A stretch of 64,000 nucleotides of DNA from NCBI GenBank assembly GCA_043557195.1, contig CP121314.1, positions 4,161,818-4,225,817 on the forward strand, in the 5' to 3' direction. Each line of letters starts with the position of its first letter. Positions within the stretch are counted from its first letter, which is position 1. Below, in pieces: positions 53,301 through 62,782 of this stretch. The stretch comes from Jejuia sp043557195 (GTDB lineage Bacteria; Bacteroidota; Bacteroidia; Flavobacteriales; Flavobacteriaceae). The notes below the pieces were generated by a model, which saw nothing but the letters and a program-made list of their open reading frames with translations, did not search any database and was not told where the DNA came from. The position numbers and the translations under genes are program-made.

Positions 53301-54310
53301 TTTGTGGCTTTAGTTTCAACTTCAGCTATTTGTTCTTCGCCATATTCGGTTTTTACCTCAGTAGCAGGAATGCCTATTTCATTCAAATATTTTGAAAATG
53401 TTGCTTGAGAACCGTGAGTAACATATACTTTTTCGGCTCCAGTAGCTTTAACTGCGCCTAATAACCCGTTCCAATCCGCATGATCACTCACGGGGAAACC
53501 TGCATCTACAGCTCGCCATCTCCTATTACCTCGTATTTGCATCCATCCAGAACATACTGCTGTGGCTGCATTAGGAATACGTTTTAATAAGCGAGACCCT
53601 AACAACGCTGGTGGTAGAATCACTATTTTATTTTGAATGTCTTTTTTATTGAAATCGGCTGTTATTAAGCTTGTTTTTGGCAAAGTTATATCTGTGCTTT
53701 CTATAGCTTCATTCAAATTCTGAATGGCACTGTGTACGTACATATCATCTACTCCTTCCAGCATTTTCATGATACGTTGTGCTTTCCCAAGGGAATATCC
53801 AAAAAATACACTCGTTCTATTATTCGCTTGGTTTGTAGCTATCCAATTGTGCATCTGTTGTTTTAAAACGGCATCTGGTAGCCATTTATAAATAGGGAGT
53901 CCAAAAGTACTTTCAGTAATAAACTCGTGACATTTAATAGGTTCAAAAGGAATGGTTATAGCATCTGAAGTTGTTTTATAATCCCCAGTAAAAACAATTA
54001 CAAAACCCTTGTATTCTAGCCGAATTTGAGCAGAACCGATAATATGTCCCGCGGGATGAAAACTTACTTTAACACCATTAATGTTTATGGGCTCATTATA
54101 CCCTAAGCTTTCAATATTGATTTCTGCATTGATGCGATGTTGCAAAATTGGTTTGGAATGATGGTGGCATAAATAACGTTTCATACCCCAGCGTGCATGG
54201 TCTGCATGCCCGTGTGAAATTATGGCATAATCAACTGGATGCCACGGATCGAGATAGAACTTTCCTGGAATACAGTAAAGGCCTTTTTTTGTAAAACGGA
54301 TTAATTTCAA
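53297..54310 (-). CDS. Ligase-associated DNA damage response exonuclease (SNM1/MBL-type)
   Basis: A 337-aa beta-CASP/metallo-beta-lactamase nuclease. Metal motif ISHGHADHAR (HxHxDH) is near residues 33-42, GHIIGSAQI the second block, VFTGDYK the third with the metal-bridging Asp, and SDHADWNG a late His. The only start that fits is TTG at 54310 giving MKLIRFTKKGLYC, which matches the family's N-terminus. It is the first gene of the four-gene ligase cassette. Confidence 0.92.
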   Translation of the reverse strand: MKLIRFTKKGLYCIPGKFYLDPWHPVDYAIISHGHADHARWGMKRYLCHHHSKPILQHRINAEINIESLGYNEPININGVKVSFHPAGHIIGSAQIRLEYKGFVIVFTGDYKTTSDAITIPFEPIKCHEFITESTFGLPIYKWLPDAVLKQQMHNWIATNQANNRTSVFFGYSLGKAQRIMKMLEGVDDMYVHSAIQNLNEAIESTDITLPKTSLITADFNKKDIQNKIVILPPALLGSRLLKRIPNAATAVCSGWMQIRGNRRWRAVDAGFPVSDHADWNGLLGAVKATGAEKVYVTHGSQATFSKYLNEIGIPATEVKTEYGEEQIAEVETKATK

Positions 54311-54370
54311 AAATGTGCAATTTTTACTAAAAATACGAATTACTTGACGTTTGCTAAAAGTAATTCATAA

Positions 54371-54397
54371 AAAAAGAGGCTATTTAAGCCTCTTTTT
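54371..54397. terminator. Intrinsic terminator of the hsp20 gene
   Basis: AAAAAGAGGCT / AGCCTCTTTTT stem with 5-base loop and T-run on the minus strand. It lies 24 bp after the Hsp20 stop and 61 bp before the start of the exonuclease gene, so the two are separate units. Confidence 0.85.
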
Positions 54398-54420
54398 AAA
54401 ACCAATTCTTAATATATAAT

Positions 54421-54894
54421 TTACGAAATCTTTATGGTTCTCGCCGGTTTTTGCTTAGCCTCTTCACGTTTAGGAAGTTGGATACTTAAAATGCCATCTT
54501 CGTATTTAGCTTTTATCTTGCTGTCCTCGATAGAATCTGGCAACGTAAATGTTCTTTTAAATGAAGAATAACCAAACTCTCTACGTGTAAAATTATCTTC
54601 AGTTTCTTCGTTTTCAACTTTTTGCTCAGTAGAAATTGAAAGAATATCGTTATCCAAATCTATATTGAAATCTTCTTTTTTCATTCCAGGAACAGCCATA
54701 TCTACATAGTAATCATCTTTAGTTTCGCGAATATTCACTTTTGGTATTGAAATTCCTGTATTAAAGTTACTAGATAACACTGCTGGAAAAGCATCTACGT
54801 TAAATAAGTCGTCAATCCAATTAGACCAACCTCTATGACTTAATCCAGATTCTTTGTGATTTCCATTTTTTGGTACATTCATTAATGCGCTCAT
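54421..54894 (-). CDS. Hsp20 / alpha-crystallin family small heat-shock protein
   Basis: A 157-aa ATP-independent chaperone. The alpha-crystallin domain spans about residues 48-150 (VNIRETKDDYYVDMAVPGM, FGYSSFKRTFTLPDSIE, IKAKYEDGILSIQLPK) with the C-terminal I-x-(I/V)-like RTIKIS anchor. A glycine-rich N-terminal arm precedes it. A terminator isolates it, and an unusually structured upstream region (54971-55084) suggests stress control. Confidence 0.95.
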   Translation of the reverse strand: MSALMNVPKNGNHKESGLSHRGWSNWIDDLFNVDAFPAVLSSNFNTGISIPKVNIRETKDDYYVDMAVPGMKKEDFNIDLDNDILSISTEQKVENEETEDNFTRREFGYSSFKRTFTLPDSIEDSKIKAKYEDGILSIQLPKREEAKQKPARTIKIS

Positions 54895-54970
54895 AATACT
54901 ATAATTTTTTAAGTTAAACTTTTAAATTTTCAATGTTTATGAAGTTAATTTTAAACTTCGCAAACCATAG

Positions 54971-55084
54971 AGCAAATGAAATACCAAAGCAAAAATGAAT
55001 GGAAATTTGACAGAATTAGGGTTAAAACCAATAAGAATGCGTCATAATGTCATTATTACATTTTTTAATCATGTCATAATGACA
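54971..55084 (-). promoter_or_regulatory. hsp20 upstream region: dyads and possible sigma-54-like box
   Basis: A perfect dyad TGTCAT-A-ATGACA (55072-55084) and a half-conserved copy starting GTCATAATG at 55041 stand 32 bp apart, three helical turns. Nearer the gene, on the minus strand, TTGGTATTTCATTTGCT (54987-54971) has GG and GC 10 bp apart as in -24/-12 promoters. A TATGGTTTG that is one base too long for a -7 box lies just downstream. Confidence 0.4.
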
Positions 55085-55130
55085 CTATTTGCAATCAATA
55101 ATATCTCTCTAGACTAAAAAAGAGAACTAG

Positions 55131-55691
55131 TTAAGATTCGTTCTCCTCACTTTTAATTTGAGAAACATCACCTGTATATTGAATAAAAAACCGAGAAGCA
55201 CCTCTTAACATTATTTGACTTTTCAGATTAGGAAATAAGGTGATGATAACGTTGAAATTCTCAGAATTACTGTTAGCCTTAAATGAAATTACTTTTCTAT
55301 TGTTTTTACCTTCTTCTACTTTAAAGTCTTCCATAATTCCATTAAACTGAATTGCGCTATCAGTACCACCGTAAGCTACTTGCATTTGTCGTTCTCCAAA
55401 ATATGGCAAATAGGATGTTATGCTATCGCCCTTTATAGTTAAGAAATTTGCATTTCCTATTAAGTTTATCGCACTGGCATTACTCCCAGGCGCCATTAGT
55501 TGAGATGTTAATATTTGCGACATGGCATTTGTAACTTGAGGATACGCCCAATCACTTTCAATAGTAAACTTTTGAGATGATACTAATGTGTTTAATGCTT
55601 GAATCTGTGAAGGTGAAATTGTTTCTTTTGAAGATTTACATGCTACTAAAACAAAGGCAAACAAAACAGAATAAAAACAAATGCGTTTCAT
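55131..55691 (-). CDS. DUF4251 lipoprotein
   Basis: A 186-aa lipoprotein with lipobox VLVAC (C18). The order FTIESDWAYPQVTN, FLTIKGDSITSYLPYFGERQ, the mid-section YGGTDSAIQFNG and VIITLFPNLKSQIMLRGASRF matches DUF4251 of Bacteroidota. Function is unknown. It stands alone between Hsp20 and the large adhesin, 89 bp from the latter's 3' end. Confidence 0.85.
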   Translation of the reverse strand: MKRICFYSVLFAFVLVACKSSKETISPSQIQALNTLVSSQKFTIESDWAYPQVTNAMSQILTSQLMAPGSNASAINLIGNANFLTIKGDSITSYLPYFGERQMQVAYGGTDSAIQFNGIMEDFKVEEGKNNRKVISFKANSNSENFNVIITLFPNLKSQIMLRGASRFFIQYTGDVSQIKSEENES

Positions 55692-55779
55692 AACTTAAAT
55701 TTTTACTCAATTTACAAAATAGAGTAATAAAATTGTGATAAATAATAGTTAAAATAAACTATATCAACATTCTAAGTAG

Positions 55780-58700
55780 TTATCGTTTTAATGTAAAATG
55801 CGTTCGCATTGGGGCTTTATCATTAAATTCTATAACACACCAATAGTCGTCAGTTTGGAGAAATTGCCCAGATAAATTACCATCCCATCCTATCGAAGTA
55901 TCTGCAATTGTTTTAAGTAATTTACCATATCTATCATAGATATAAATGCGCTTTACTTCGTTTTTAGGGTCTGTAATTTTCCAAACATCATTGTATCCAT
56001 CATTATTTGGTGTGAAAAACTTCGGAATTACAACTACCCTATTTTCTGTCTTAAAATTGAAAATTTCACACCCAACAGCATCACCTGCTGAGTTGTAAGG
56101 TGTAACTTGTACATAAATATCTGTATTATCTGGAAAATCATCAGAAGGATTGTATGAATTCAATAATCCAACATCTAAATCATTAATAATGTCTGAAGAA
56201 TTTGGAGAAGTTCCAATGGATAGTTTATAACCGTCTGCGTTATCAATAAAATCCCAAGTAATATTGGAATCTACGGGAACATCTACCGATCCATTTGCAG
56301 GCAAAATAAGATCTGTACATATTGGAATGATAACTTCAGTTGTAAAACGCTCTTCTTGACACGCAATAGCATTTCCTGAGGTGTTGTAAGGTGTTACAGT
56401 TACAAATATCTCCGTTTCATCCGGAAAATCTTGCAATGGCGTATATGTTGTTGTGCTACCCACATTAATAGTATTTGCGATGTCGCCAGCACCTGAAGAC
56501 GTCCCAATAGAAATAAAATAACCTGTGGCATTTGTAATCGCATTCCAAGAAATTGTAGCATCTAAAGGTACGTTTGCAGCACCGTTTATAGGACTAATTA
56601 ATCTTGTACATACAGGTTGAATGACTTCAGTGGTGAACCTTTCTTCAATACATCCCGTACCATTTCCCGCCGAGTTATATGGTGTAATGGTAACATAAAT
56701 ATCCGTTTCATCCGGAAAGTCTATCACTGGATTATAAGTTGTGCTATTTCCAACATCTTCGTTATTTACTAGCTCTGTTCCACCAGAAGTTGTGCCGATA
56801 GATATAAAATAGCCCGTGGCATTTCCAACCGTATTCCACGTAATATTTGAGTTTATTGGAACATTAATGGCATTATTTTGAGGCGAATTTAACGTTGTGC
56901 AGTCTGGAAGTATTATTTCGGTAGTAAAACTTTCTACCGAACACCCCAAAGCATCTCCAATAGTATTGTATGGTATGATTTCAACAAAAATTTGAGTATT
57001 GTCAGGTAAGTCAAAAAACAAATCATAAACAGAAACATTACCAATATCATCTGTATGTAGCAAAGTAGTATTTGTTCCAATATTTATTCTATATCCTGTT
57101 GCATTAGAAACAGGATTCCATGAAAAATTTGTAGAGACAGGTACGTTTATTACTCCATTTAAAGGTGAAATTAAAGTAGTGCAATTAGGGAGTACTGTTT
57201 CTGTTCTAAAACTTTCTTCCAAACATCCTGTAGCATTTCCTGCGGTGTTGTACGGTGCAATAGTGACGTAAATATCAGCTTCATCTGGAAAGTCTGTTGC
57301 CGGATTAAAGGTGGTGCTATTACCAACATCTTCATTATTTACTAACTCTGTTCCGCCAGAAGTTGTACCGATAGATATAAAATAACCCGTGGCATTTCCA
57401 ACGGTATTCCACGATATATCAGAAGTTATTGAAACATTGGTTGCGCCGTTTAAAGGCGAACTTAGGTTTGTACAATTTGGTAATACCGTTTCTGTTCTAA
57501 AACTTTCTTCTAAACATCCTGTAGCATTTCCTACGGTGTTGTAGGGTGTGATAGTGACATAAATATCAGCTTCATCTGGAAAGTCTGTTGCCGGATTAAA
57601 GGTGGTGCTATTACCAACATCTTCATTATTTACTAACTCTGTTCCGCCAGAAGTTGTTCCGATGGAAATAAAATAACCCGTGGCATTTCCAACCGAATTC
57701 CATGAGATATCAGAAGTTATTGAAACATTGGTTGCGCTGTTTAAAGGCGAACTTAGAGTTGTACAATTTGGTAGTAAACTTTCTACGGTAAAGCTCTCCT
57801 CTATACACCCCGTAGCATTACCTGCACCATCGTAAGGTACAACTGTTACATATATTGTAGCGCCTTGAGGGAAATCTATAGCGGGATTGTATGATGTTGT
57901 ATTTCCAACATTTTCATTATTGGCTATGTCTGTTCCACCAGAAGTTGTTCCAATTGAAATATTATATCCTGTTGCCCCTGCGCTAACATCCCAAGAAATA
58001 TTTGCATCTACAGCAACATCGGTAGCGCCGTTAGCGGGAGTATTTAGCATAGTACAAGACACTGGGTTTGTATTTGTGCCTGTAGTAAATGTTTCCTCGG
58101 TACAAGTCAATGTATTTCCGCTAGAAAAATAAGGTGTTATTGTTATGTAAACTTGGGTATTGGCTGGTAAGTTACTTGGTAGTATAAAGCTATTTGCGTC
58201 TTCAACCTGTACGTTGTTTAATATATCCGTGCCACCCGGTGTAGTTCCTGCATTTAAATAATAGCCACAAGCACCTAGGTTTTTTGTCCAAGTTAATACT
58301 TCATTTAAAGCCACATTAGTACTGCCGTTTGTTGGAGATGTTAATGACACACAACTTTCAGCTGGATTGTTTACATTTAGGGTAATGTCATTTCTAACCA
58401 GCAATAGGTTTTTACCATCTGTACCTGGTGGGTTTCCATTTTCAAACGGCACCAAATCACTTCTAATTTCACAATGGTATACACCTGCATCACAACTATT
58501 TATTCCTGTAATCTCATACGTGGGCGCATCTGGAGCACCTAGAATAGGAACATCATCTTTAAACCATACATAGTGATTTTGAGTACCACGAACAGTGGTG
58601 GTTAAAGTAATATTATCACCTGCGTTTCGCATAAAATTCTCAATGTTATTTACTTTGGCTTGTGGCGCATATAGATAGTTTCTAATCACAACATCTGGCG

Positions 58701-60261
58701 AAGGCCCAATAGACATTGTAGTTGTTAAATCTACCAAACCTAAGTGCTGACTTTCAAAATCTCCAAAATGAAATCGGTTTTCATTGATGTAAAGATCAAA
58801 CCTTCTGGTTTGTATCGTTGGGTCATATAAGCCGTAAAAATCTGGTATTGGCCCGAATAGTAAATTATTGTTAGCGATAAGTTGTCCCCCCAACCTGCCT
58901 CTATTGGCAACTATTGTTGCAAATTGACTTAAGATATCATTACCCGGAAAAAGATTAAATGATAAATTAAAAGACCACAAATTCACATTTTGAGTAATAT
59001 CCAAAGATTCTACTTGGTTATTAGAAATATTTAAGGATGAAAGGTCTGTATTTTGCGTAAGATCTAAACCTGTGCCAGTAAATAAATTATAACTAATGTT
59101 AATAGACCTTAATTCTATATTTTGCGTAACATCTAGTGTGGGTATCTGATTATAGCTCAAATCTAAATATTCTAACACTGGATTTTGTGTTAGGTCTACA
59201 GATGGCAATTGATTATCTCTTGCGTTTAATCTATATAATAAAGGATTTTGAGTAACATTTAAACTGGTTAAGTTATTAACATCTAGCCTTAACTCCCTTA
59301 AAATTGGGTTTTGCGTAACATCAATAACATTCATGTCGTTACGTGACAAGTCTATATTTTCTAAAACTGGATTTTGAGTAATATCAACCACTAAAGGCGT
59401 ATTTCGATTTGAAGTAATATCTAAGTCTTCAAGGTTTGGTAATACTGAAAAATCTAATGGATTCTGAATATCGTGAAGAATGATAAAAATATCGGTAAGT
59501 GTTGTAGAATTTGGCAATAGCAGGTTTTCAACATAAGTACCCCAGAAGTAGATACTTTCTAAATTTATATAGTTTGAAATATCTATTGTTGGAATATCTA
59601 TACTACTTATTCTCAAATTCCGAAGGCTTGTAAATACATTTGGTAAGGTGATAGTTGTATTTCCGCGCCAGCCCCCAATGCGCAAATCTTCGAGTCCGCT
59701 GAGCAATGACAAATCAAAAGTAGGATCAGACAGATATCTTACATCTATATTGGTAAGTGTATTTGTTACAGGAAAGATAATATCATCTACATTATCCAAA
59801 AAATCTCCCGTAAATGATACTAAGTTTAAGTTTTGTGATAGGTCTATAGTTGTAATTGGTGGTGGTGCTCCGGGGAAATCACCATGTATAAATACTGTTT
59901 CTAATAATAGGTTTTGGCTAAAATCAACACTAACAAGTCCTGTGTTTTCATCAGACCTAAAGTTTATCAATTGCGTGAGTGCCGTTGGAGATACATCAAC
60001 AACAGGATTGTTTCCCAAATCTAAATCCGTCAGGTTTATAAAAGCATTAATACCTGTAATATCTGCAATATCCGTTCTGCCTAAGGTTAAAGTTGTAATA
60101 GCTTGCGCGTCAGCATCTAGAATGTTTCCGGTCAGACCATTGGTGTCGATGCCTTGATCTACAAGTTCTTGTTCAAAATTAGCATCTGGAATTGCAGAGG
60201 TTTGCGCAAGAGTGCAAGGAATAATAAATAGCGTAAAAATTAAAGTGTAAATTAACTTCAT
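55780..60261 (-). CDS. Giant LRR/Ig-repeat surface protein with T9SS type B sorting domain
   Basis: A 1493-aa exported protein. After a signal peptide (ending LAQ), leucine-rich repeats cover about residues 25-500, with unusual units of the form LDVTQNPxLxxLDLSxNxI. An Ig-like region follows (about 530-635), then eight tandem repeats of about 96 residues beginning with a Cys (residues about 637-1407), and a C-terminal T9SS type B domain (FFTPNNDGYNDVWKI, IYIYDRYGKLLK, GWDGN to the end). It is probably a surface adhesin. Repeats 3 and 4 are nearly identical at DNA level. A shorter antisense ORF is a shadow. Confidence 0.92.
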   Translation of the reverse strand: MKLIYTLIFTLFIIPCTLAQTSAIPDANFEQELVDQGIDTNGLTGNILDADAQAITTLTLGRTDIADITGINAFINLTDLDLGNNPVVDVSPTALTQLINFRSDENTGLVSVDFSQNLLLETVFIHGDFPGAPPPITTIDLSQNLNLVSFTGDFLDNVDDIIFPVTNTLTNIDVRYLSDPTFDLSLLSGLEDLRIGGWRGNTTITLPNVFTSLRNLRISSIDIPTIDISNYINLESIYFWGTYVENLLLPNSTTLTDIFIILHDIQNPLDFSVLPNLEDLDITSNRNTPLVVDITQNPVLENIDLSRNDMNVIDVTQNPILRELRLDVNNLTSLNVTQNPLLYRLNARDNQLPSVDLTQNPVLEYLDLSYNQIPTLDVTQNIELRSINISYNLFTGTGLDLTQNTDLSSLNISNNQVESLDITQNVNLWSFNLSFNLFPGNDILSQFATIVANRGRLGGQLIANNNLLFGPIPDFYGLYDPTIQTRRFDLYINENRFHFGDFESQHLGLVDLTTTMSIGPSPDVVIRNYLYAPQAKVNNIENFMRNAGDNITLTTTVRGTQNHYVWFKDDVPILGAPDAPTYEITGINSCDAGVYHCEIRSDLVPFENGNPPGTDGKNLLLVRNDITLNVNNPAESCVSLTSPTNGSTNVALNEVLTWTKNLGACGYYLNAGTTPGGTDILNNVQVEDANSFILPSNLPANTQVYITITPYFSSGNTLTCTEETFTTGTNTNPVSCTMLNTPANGATDVAVDANISWDVSAGATGYNISIGTTSGGTDIANNENVGNTTSYNPAIDFPQGATIYVTVVPYDGAGNATGCIEESFTVESLLPNCTTLSSPLNSATNVSITSDISWNSVGNATGYFISIGTTSGGTELVNNEDVGNSTTFNPATDFPDEADIYVTITPYNTVGNATGCLEESFRTETVLPNCTNLSSPLNGATNVSITSDISWNTVGNATGYFISIGTTSGGTELVNNEDVGNSTTFNPATDFPDEADIYVTIAPYNTAGNATGCLEESFRTETVLPNCTTLISPLNGVINVPVSTNFSWNPVSNATGYRINIGTNTTLLHTDDIGNVSVYDLFFDLPDNTQIFVEIIPYNTIGDALGCSVESFTTEIILPDCTTLNSPQNNAINVPINSNITWNTVGNATGYFISIGTTSGGTELVNNEDVGNSTTYNPVIDFPDETDIYVTITPYNSAGNGTGCIEERFTTEVIQPVCTRLISPINGAANVPLDATISWNAITNATGYFISIGTSSGAGDIANTINVGSTTTYTPLQDFPDETEIFVTVTPYNTSGNAIACQEERFTTEVIIPICTDLILPANGSVDVPVDSNITWDFIDNADGYKLSIGTSPNSSDIINDLDVGLLNSYNPSDDFPDNTDIYVQVTPYNSAGDAVGCEIFNFKTENRVVVIPKFFTPNNDGYNDVWKITDPKNEVKRIYIYDRYGKLLKTIADTSIGWDGNLSGQFLQTDDYWCVIEFNDKAPMRTHFTLKR
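56041..58353 (-). repeat. Eight tandem ~96-residue (290-bp) coding repeats
   Basis: Each unit contains C(T)xLxxPxNGxxNVxxxxxISW, GYxxSIGT, then PxxDFPDxTxIYVxVTPYN and C.E..FTTE. Units at 57197-57487 and 57488-57778 differ at few positions with a 291-bp period; the rest are more diverged. Expansion or contraction by recombination is expected. Confidence 0.9.
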
Positions 60262-60399
60262 TTCATTTTATAATTGGGGCATTCAATATTACAAAAGAAG
60301 TTTTAAAATAACCAATTAAATTAACAAATGTTAATTATTGATAGCGAAACATAGTAAAAGATAAGGAGAATACTTAAGCATTATGAGTTTTAAATGAAA

Positions 60400-61704
60400 C
60401 TATTGTGGATTCTTCACCTTCGTGGATGCAAGACTTAAAAATAATAGAAATCCTCCTGTGAGATAACTTATATTAGAATAAGAACCTAAAACCGTATAAC
60501 AATAGCTAAACAAGCTTGGGGCAATGGCACTTGCTATAACTAAAAAACTCATTATTTTTCCTGTAATAGCACCTAAATGCTGTCTTCCAAAATACCGAGG
60601 CCATGTTACGGCATTTACTACAGCAAACAGACCACCAAAAACACCCAACCCAACTATTAAGAGGTAAATACCAAAAGTGTTACCTAAAAAATATAGTCCT
60701 AATGAGGCCAACACACCTGAAAGCAACATGATGTACAAATAGATCTTATGATGGAAATAATCACTAAGAACATTACCAAGTGTAGATACAATAATAGCGA
60801 TAATAGAAATTGGTAAAAACACTGCAATGGCTTCAGTTTTTGAATACTCATGACTTGTAAAAATAGAAACCACATGAAATGTAAAGCCCGTGATAAAAAA
60901 ACTATTAAATGCTAAGGTTAAACCTATCATCCAGAACGCTCGAGTTTTCTTAGCTTCTTTTAATGTGAAATGTCTTTCTACAGTAATTTCTTTTGAAGTT
61001 TTTGTATATTTTGAATTTCCATCAGGTTTTAGCCCAAAATCTTCAGGACTATTTCTGTAAAATTGAATAATACAAAAACTGAAGATAAAGAGACAAAAGG
61101 CCAAAATTTGCCACGACATTTGCCAACCATAGCCATCAATTAAGTAATTGATAAACAAAGGCGCACTTGAAAAACCCAATGAAACGGTAATACTACTTAT
61201 AGCATTTATTTTGCCTCTATTTTTATCAAACCACATCATAATCATATTTCTGGACGACATAGTTAACACACCTTGGCCAAAAAACCGAATTGCAAAAAAC
61301 AGCAGCGTCATAACCACAAAAGGGACAATCCAGGTTTTTTCAATATTAAATAAAGCCTTAATAGATTCACTAATTAATACGGATTTTGAGCATAAAAGCA
61401 GAGAAACACCTAAGAATAACGCTGAAAAGAATGCTACATATCTTGCACCAAATCTATCAAATAACACACCCGCTCTTGCTACAAAAAATGCACTTAATAA
61501 AGTACCGAACATGTAAGCGTTACTAAATTGATTTCGGGTTAAACCTAAAGCATCTTTAACAGGATCTGTAAATACAGAAACACCAACCGTTTGTCCAGGA
61601 ATACTTGCTAAAACACCGATGCTTCCAACTATGAGCACTACGTAGCCATAGAAAAATGGAAATGCTTTAGGATTTATAAAAGATAACTTGTTTACCAGTT
61701 TCAT
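60400..61704 (-). CDS. Major facilitator superfamily transporter
   Basis: A 434-aa membrane protein with about twelve helices. The N-terminal helix FFYGYVVLIVGSIGVLASIPGQTVGV and the loop GVLFDRFGARYV (the GxxxDRxGxR motif A) mark it as MFS, and a second-half equivalent (LSDYFHHKI) follows. It resembles oxalate/formate-type or nitrate-like MFS members. Substrate unknown. It sits 19 bp downstream of the GT9 gene in the same direction, so it may be co-transcribed. Confidence 0.85.
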   Translation of the reverse strand: MKLVNKLSFINPKAFPFFYGYVVLIVGSIGVLASIPGQTVGVSVFTDPVKDALGLTRNQFSNAYMFGTLLSAFFVARAGVLFDRFGARYVAFFSALFLGVSLLLCSKSVLISESIKALFNIEKTWIVPFVVMTLLFFAIRFFGQGVLTMSSRNMIMMWFDKNRGKINAISSITVSLGFSSAPLFINYLIDGYGWQMSWQILAFCLFIFSFCIIQFYRNSPEDFGLKPDGNSKYTKTSKEITVERHFTLKEAKKTRAFWMIGLTLAFNSFFITGFTFHVVSIFTSHEYSKTEAIAVFLPISIIAIIVSTLGNVLSDYFHHKIYLYIMLLSGVLASLGLYFLGNTFGIYLLIVGLGVFGGLFAVVNAVTWPRYFGRQHLGAITGKIMSFLVIASAIAPSLFSYCYTVLGSYSNISYLTGGFLLFLSLASTKVKNPQ

Positions 61705-61723
61705 AGTGGTTATAACATATTAA

Positions 61724-62782
61724 CTAAATAGTTGAATTTAATATGTTATAAATTGAAGAAATACAATCGTCTTGAGATTTTACTTTGGTATGAAGCGCCA
61801 AACTGCTATTTCCGTAGGGCCCATAAATAGCTTGATTATCCCTTGAAAATAAACCTACCGTAGGTGTTAAGGCTGCACTTGCTAAATGCATTACACCATT
61901 ATCTGCTGCGATAAATATTGAAGTGTTTGCTATGATAGCACCCATTTCACGAATATCTTTACTATAAAAATTAGGTGCTTTAAAATTTATTTTTGAAATG
62001 TTCTCGATAGGTAACATTTCGATAATATTATAGGTATCACTAAAATTATCTTTTAGTTTTTCATAGAATGATTCCCACCACTCTTCTGAATAACACTTAT
62101 TTCCTGTGGCATTCGTATAAATACAGATAGTAGGCTTTTCATTTTTTATTAAATCATCTAGTATTTGTTTGCCGTTTGAAATTTCTTCAGTAGATAACTT
62201 CAAATTTAAAACTGGAAGCGAACTATTATTTTCAGGATATCCTAATTTAGATAAATACCATCTCAAGTTATAAACTGGATATTTAGAAATATGAAGATAA
62301 TCATCGTACTTTGTTTGGATATCCTCATTTACATCACCAAAAACCTTAAGTGGTGCTTTGGCTAAGTTTGTTAATAATCTTCCAGAAGACGAGTCTTTAT
62401 CACCGTTAATCACCATATCATACTGCTTTCGCTTTATAGAAACCCAACACATCACATATTTGAATAAGTTGCTAAAGGGTTTTCTTGGTAATTGGTAGAT
62501 TTTATTAATCGAATCGTACTTCTCAAAAACTGGATATGCTACACCTCCTTTTGCAAACAAATCGATTTCACATCCCGGAAATGTATTTTCTACTTCTTGA
62601 ACTAATGGAGTGGTAAGTAATTGATTTCCTAACCGATGATTAGGTCTAATAATCAATACTTTTTTAATAGTAATATTGTTGCCAACCTCAGCGGTTGGCT
62701 CTAAATAAGAGCTTCCAACACGTTTTGTAATATTGTACATTACAATACGTCGCTTTTGGTTAATCCAACTTTTAAAACTCAT
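61724..62782 (-). CDS. Family 9 glycosyltransferase (heptosyltransferase-like)
   Basis: A 352-aa GT9-like protein. The N-terminal domain has VLIIRPNHRLGNQLLTTPLV and the C-terminal donor site has FIAADNGVMHLASAALTPTVGLF, the conserved (D/G)SG.MHxA block of heptosyltransferases, here with DNG. Such enzymes add heptose or other sugars to LPS core or glycans. Its ATG overlaps the pntB stop by one base (TAATG). Confidence 0.85.
   Translation of the reverse strand: MSFKSWINQKRRIVMYNITKRVGSSYLEPTAEVGNNITIKKVLIIRPNHRLGNQLLTTPLVQEVENTFPGCEIDLFAKGGVAYPVFEKYDSINKIYQLPRKPFSNLFKYVMCWVSIKRKQYDMVINGDKDSSSGRLLTNLAKAPLKVFGDVNEDIQTKYDDYLHISKYPVYNLRWYLSKLGYPENNSSLPVLNLKLSTEEISNGKQILDDLIKNEKPTICIYTNATGNKCYSEEWWESFYEKLKDNFSDTYNIIEMLPIENISKINFKAPNFYSKDIREMGAIIANTSIFIAADNGVMHLASAALTPTVGLFSRDNQAIYGPYGNSSLALHTKVKSQDDCISSIYNILNSTI

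Noticed and set aside
56041..58353. CRISPR-like array
   Set aside because: The regular repeats are 291-bp coding units in frame with a T9SS protein, not short repeats with unique spacers.
59648..60157. 169-aa plus-strand ORF antisense to the LRR protein
   Set aside because: Shadow of the strongly supported LRR coding frame; composition follows the opposite-strand repeats.
61148..61516. 122-aa plus-strand ORF
   Set aside because: Antisense to MFS transporter helices; hydrophobic codons read backwards often give such open frames.
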